NCBI RefSeq assembly: GCF_000198775.1
Contig: NC_014723.1
Location: forward strand, 19,896 to 27,633
Direction of reading: 5' to 3'
Length of the DNA stretch: 7,738 nt
From: Mycetohabitans rhizoxinica HKI 454
GTDB taxonomy: Bacteria; Pseudomonadota; Gammaproteobacteria; Burkholderiales; Burkholderiaceae
Under the pieces are notes generated by a model. It saw nothing but the letters and a program-made list of their open reading frames with translations. It had not been told where the DNA came from and did no database searches. Position numbers and translations under genes: made by a program. This document shows, one piece after another, positions 5,589-7,738 of this stretch (position 1 is its first letter; each line of letters begins with the position of its first letter).

Positions 5589-5600
5589 GGGCAAACTTAC

Positions 5601-6206
5601 GTGCACCTTACCCGCACGACCCAGAGCTATCCGGCAGCAGATACCGCGGTGAAAGGATTTCACGTCAATGCAGTGGACCAGGCACACGTGCGCTTCATCG
5701 TGCTGCCGGCCTTCCTTACTGAAAGCAAAAGCATGGGCGTATGGCTCGCCGCCGCCGGCACGACCGCCACCGCATTCATCGTGCATCTTGAATTGGGCAT
5801 CGCAGTCGTGCTGTGCGAGTTGCTGAGCGCCTGGTATTGGCTGCGTCGGTTGAAGCTGGCCCTGAGCGAAAGCCGGTTCAGTATTAGTACAACGGGTATC
5901 GTTTGGTATGGGGTGGAATCGGAGCCAATCCGTATCGCGATGCATCGGATCAATCGCGTTTGCTTGGTCTCGCCAAGCGGGCGCCGCGCAGTACTGCTGT
6001 CGTTGCGCGCGACACCCAGTGAGCCGCAGGCCTCGCCGCGGCGGCTTTGCGATCCCAGGCACCAGGCGAAGTGGTGCATCGTGGTCGAGGCCGACGGGCT
6101 CGATTATGCGATTGTGCAGGGGCTTTATCGTCATACCGCAATCCGTCTCGCGCGGGCGATGCGACGGGCATTGCGTGTTGTGCTGCGAGATGGGTATCGT
6201 ACTTGA
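5601..6206 (+). CDS. small two-helix membrane protein, possibly with a PH-like cytoplasmic domain
   Basis: I do not recognise a named family. With GTG at 5601 the product is 201 aa. An AAAGG Shine-Dalgarno lies about 10 bases upstream, whereas the earlier in-frame GTG at 5520 has none and would overlap the promoters. Residues 1-44 are soluble. Residues 45-61 (MGVWLAAAGTTATAFIV) and 64-81 (ELGIAVVLCELLSAWYWL) are hydrophobic, forming a tight hairpin with glutamates at 64 and 73. The rest (from about 88) alternates like beta strands (SRFSISTTGIVWYG, IRIAMHRINRVCLVS, KWCIVVEADGLDYAIV) and ends in a basic helix (AIRLARAMRRALRVVLR). A hairpin followed by such a domain resembles bacterial PH-domain membrane proteins, an inference from pattern. 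It is divergent from the XRE gene, which probably controls it. A long opposite-strand frame is a shadow, since only the plus reading has this architecture. Confidence 0.7.
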   Translation: MHLTRTTQSYPAADTAVKGFHVNAVDQAHVRFIVLPAFLTESKSMGVWLAAAGTTATAFIVHLELGIAVVLCELLSAWYWLRRLKLALSESRFSISTTGIVWYGVESEPIRIAMHRINRVCLVSPSGRRAVLLSLRATPSEPQASPRRLCDPRHQAKWCIVVEADGLDYAIVQGLYRHTAIRLARAMRRALRVVLRDGYRT

Positions 6207-6209
6207 CGC

Positions 6210-6251
6210 GGCTCGCAATGAGCGGACATGGCCTTACGCTCATTGCGAGCC
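6210..6251. terminator. bidirectional stem-loop between convergent genes
   Basis: GGCTCGCAATGAGCG (6210-6224) and CGCTCATTGCGAGCC (6237-6251) are exact complements, 15-bp arms with a 12-base loop. The stem begins three bases after the membrane protein stop and ends three bases from the Fic stop, the classic place for a shared terminator. On the plus strand it is followed by TCGTTATTT, a short broken T-tract. On the minus strand no T-run follows, so termination of the Fic transcript may rely on the stem alone. Confidence 0.75.
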
Positions 6252-6254
6252 TCG

Positions 6255-7304
6255 TTATTTCATGCCGTACCACGCGCCGCGCCCACTGCCGTGCGGCTCC
6301 AAATGCCCTCTTTCGACCAGATCGCGGAAGTGCTGCTTCAACGTATTGCGGCTGCTACCGGTGAGCTTGATCGCTTCGGCCATTGTGATTCGTCCGTGCT
6401 CCCGGGCGAACTCGACAATTTGTAAGGACAGCGCAGGCAAAGACGCCAGCACGATCTTCTCGCGCTCCACTTTCTTCTCAAGCCGTCGCACCTGTTCGGC
6501 AAGCGAGCGAAGAAAAAACATCAGCCACGGCTGCCAGTCCGGCTTATCGCTGCGGATTGTCCCTTGGGTCTGACGCAAAGCCAGATAGTAGCTCTCCTTG
6601 TTCGCCTCGATCACGCTTTCCAGCGAACTATACGGCACATAGGCATAGCCAGCCTGAAGCAGCAGCAAGGTCGTCAGCACACGACTGAGCCGCCCATTTC
6701 CATCCTGGAATGGATGGATTTCCAAAAACACGACGACAAAAATGGCAACGATCAGCAGCGGGTGCAGGCGTGCTTTTTCGCGCTCGGCGCTGACCCACGA
6801 TACCAATTCGGTCATGAGGCGCGGCGTGTCAAAGGGTGTGGCCGTTTCGAACACGACGCCGAGTTGCCTGCCATTTTCGTCGAAAGCGGCGACGCTGTTG
6901 GAACTTGTCTTGTAGTGGCCCCGGTGCCGTTCGTCCTTCAGGCTATGCCGCAGAAGGATTTGATGCAGTTGCTTGATGTGATTCTCGTTGAATGGAAGGT
7001 CCTGCCATGAATGGCACATCAAGTCCATGAGTTCGGCATATCCTGCCACTTCCTGCTCATCTCTCGTTTCGAGCTTTTGGATAGCCAAGTTCGACAGCAA
7101 TCGTTCGACTTCCCGGTCAGAAAGCCTGCTGCCTTCAATGCGGGTGGACGAGCCGATGCTCTCAATGGTCGCCACTCGTCGCAGGGACAACAACCGGCCT
7201 GGCGCAAGCGTGCCCAGGGCACGCCATGCACCTTTGAATTCGTCGATCCGGGCAATCAGACCCAGGATCTCTGGCGTGATTTGAAGGGTGTCGGTTCGAA
7301 ACAT
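6255..7304 (-). CDS. Fic-domain protein (probable AMP transferase) with C-terminal winged helix
   Basis: A 349-aa Fic-family protein; most characterised members transfer AMP from ATP to a hydroxyl group of a target protein. The active-site motif is complete: HPFQDGNGRLSR at residues 197-208, with the catalytic His197 and the phosphate-binding loop. An N-terminal inhibitory helix motif STRIEG at 53-58 fits (S/T)xxxE(G/N), so Glu57 is the likely inhibitory residue of a self-restrained, single-chain Fic. GHYKTSSNSV (129-138) is the usual flap region. Residues about 293-349 form a winged-helix end (ALSLQIVEFA, RITMAEAIKLTGSSRNTLKQ, LEPHGSG) as in many Fic proteins that bind DNA. The frame is open to 7421, but those 39 extra residues belong to IS debris, so I take the ATG at 7304. 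No separate antitoxin gene is adjacent. It looks intact. The target is unknown. Confidence 0.93.
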   Translation of the reverse strand: MFRTDTLQITPEILGLIARIDEFKGAWRALGTLAPGRLLSLRRVATIESIGSSTRIEGSRLSDREVERLLSNLAIQKLETRDEQEVAGYAELMDLMCHSWQDLPFNENHIKQLHQILLRHSLKDERHRGHYKTSSNSVAAFDENGRQLGVVFETATPFDTPRLMTELVSWVSAEREKARLHPLLIVAIFVVVFLEIHPFQDGNGRLSRVLTTLLLLQAGYAYVPYSSLESVIEANKESYYLALRQTQGTIRSDKPDWQPWLMFFLRSLAEQVRRLEKKVEREKIVLASLPALSLQIVEFAREHGRITMAEAIKLTGSSRNTLKQHFRDLVERGHLEPHGSGRGAWYGMK

Positions 7305-7310
7305 GAGCCA

Positions 7311-7341
7311 ATCATACACCCATTTCCACCCATTCTCACAA
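7311..7341 (-). promoter_or_regulatory. candidate Fic promoter giving a near-leaderless transcript
   Basis: On the minus strand TATGAT (7316-7311), with an upstream TG, lies only six bases before the Fic ATG. TTGTGA (7341-7336) sits 19 bp further up, a long spacer. If this -10 is used, transcription would begin at or next to the ATG, which fits the absence of a Shine-Dalgarno sequence there. The -35 box lies at the edge of the IS remnant, so the insertion may have created or altered this promoter. Confidence 0.35.
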
Positions 7342-7409
7342 TGCAAAATGAATGAAGAATGACACGACGGGTACGCTGGAATCCCGAAGGACTGCTCTAC
7401 AAGACAACT

Positions 7410-7557
7410 CGCGCAATTCATACCGTCTTTGTGATGCGTCTGGCTCCATCAACGACAAATATGGAGCAGCGAAGCTCCATCCTTCGTCCGTCACGTCGCT
7501 CGGATAAGGTCTGCGTTCTCGAACTCGATTCGATTCTGAGCCTCGCTGAGAGTGCAT
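7410..7557 (-). mobile_element. IS5-family-type transposase fragment (N-terminal end)
   Basis: On the minus strand the segment RERRPYPSDVTDEGW, SFAAPYLSLMEPDA, SQRRYELREL (about 7521-7425) matches the opening of IS5-type DDE transposases, whose starts commonly read RPYPSDVSDEEWxxxxPYL. After ELREL the similarity stops at about 7415, well before any catalytic residue, so about nine tenths of the enzyme is missing. The codon before RER is GTT where a start would be expected, and the next in-frame ATG is at 7557, adding 11 unrelated residues. No terminal inverted repeat pair can be found because the other end is gone. The frame then runs into the region upstream of the Fic gene. The element is certainly inactive. 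Confidence 0.75.
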
Positions 7558-7738
7558 AACACTCCGTAGGAAGCCCCGCTGTCGAGCGGATTTGAATATG
7601 TCGGCGCTTGAACCGTGGTGTGTTGTGCGCGCCGTTGATGATCTATTTCTCGCATCGCAACACATCAACCTTGTAGAGTTTACTTGAATTTTACGGAGCG
7701 ACCCTTTATTCTCCGGGTTAGCTGGTTTTTTTCATACC
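7558..7738. other. end of window, no recognisable gene
   Basis: No protein family is recognisable on either strand. It may include the outer end of the IS whose transposase start lies next to it. A GTTGATG/CATCAAC pair (7634-7640 and 7663-7669) and a run of seven T at 7726-7732 are present, but no proper stem precedes the T-run. A gene may begin beyond the window edge. Confidence 0.4.

Noticed and set aside
5577..6218. Long minus-strand frame opposite the membrane protein
   Set aside because: Its composition is rich in Arg, His, Cys and Pro without family features, whereas the plus strand shows membrane helices, beta strands and a ribosome site.
7700..7738. Possible intrinsic terminator before the T-run at 7726
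   Set aside because: The only stem available is ACCC/GGGT with a 10-base loop, and it does not abut the T-run.
1..7738. CRISPR array, iteron origin or DnaA-box cluster
   Set aside because: No regularly spaced direct repeats and no cluster of TTATCCACA-like boxes are visible on either strand.

Overview
The window looks like an accessory (plasmid or megaplasmid) segment of a Burkholderiaceae-type betaproteobacterium. The proteins have a high-GC beta-proteobacterial flavour, there is a dedicated parAB cassette, and the rest is a mix of toxin-antitoxin, Fic, XRE and recombinase/IS debris. No replication initiator and no tRNA or rRNA gene is visible. The genus is an inference from protein style only. 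The number of broken genes would suit a plasmid undergoing decay, for example in a host-associated lineage.

Layout. Bases 1-331 hold no convincing gene but carry two perfect copies of an odd-length palindrome (GTCCAAA-S-TTTGGAC). Next, on the minus strand, come parB (332-1213) and parA (1214-2026), with no gap between the parA stop and the parB start. A third copy of the palindrome lies just upstream of the proposed parA promoter (2095-2109). The palindromes therefore bracket the operon and are the best candidates for its centromere (parS). Right behind the third copy sits a decayed plus-strand tyrosine recombinase (about 2119-2710).

Bases 2799-3445 (minus) encode a HigBA-like module with the toxin first and the antitoxin second, joined by ATGA. 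The toxin GTG overlaps the stop of a second decayed tyrosine recombinase (about 3442-3845). A third pseudogene (4029-4427, minus) is a glutamine-rich coiled coil like the KfrA class of plasmid proteins, interrupted by two Gln-to-stop changes. About 670 bases without a gene follow (4428-5095). They contain a 14-bp perfect palindrome, a widely spaced 11-bp inverted repeat and a 26-bp near-perfect dyad.

From 5096 on there is a XRE-type repressor (minus) divergent from a small two-helix membrane protein (plus). Their predicted promoters overlap inside a nested dyad. The membrane gene ends at a 15-bp-arm stem-loop that also closes a convergent intact Fic protein (6255-7304, minus). Behind the Fic promoter is a fragment of an IS5-type transposase (about 7410-7557), then 180 bases with nothing recognisable.

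How it fits together: parAB plus the palindromes would segregate the replicon, the HigBA-like pair would stabilise it after division, and the Fic protein and the XRE/membrane pair are accessory cargo. No obviously new multi-gene system is present. The least explained signals are the parS-like palindromes and the dyads in the gene-free stretch.
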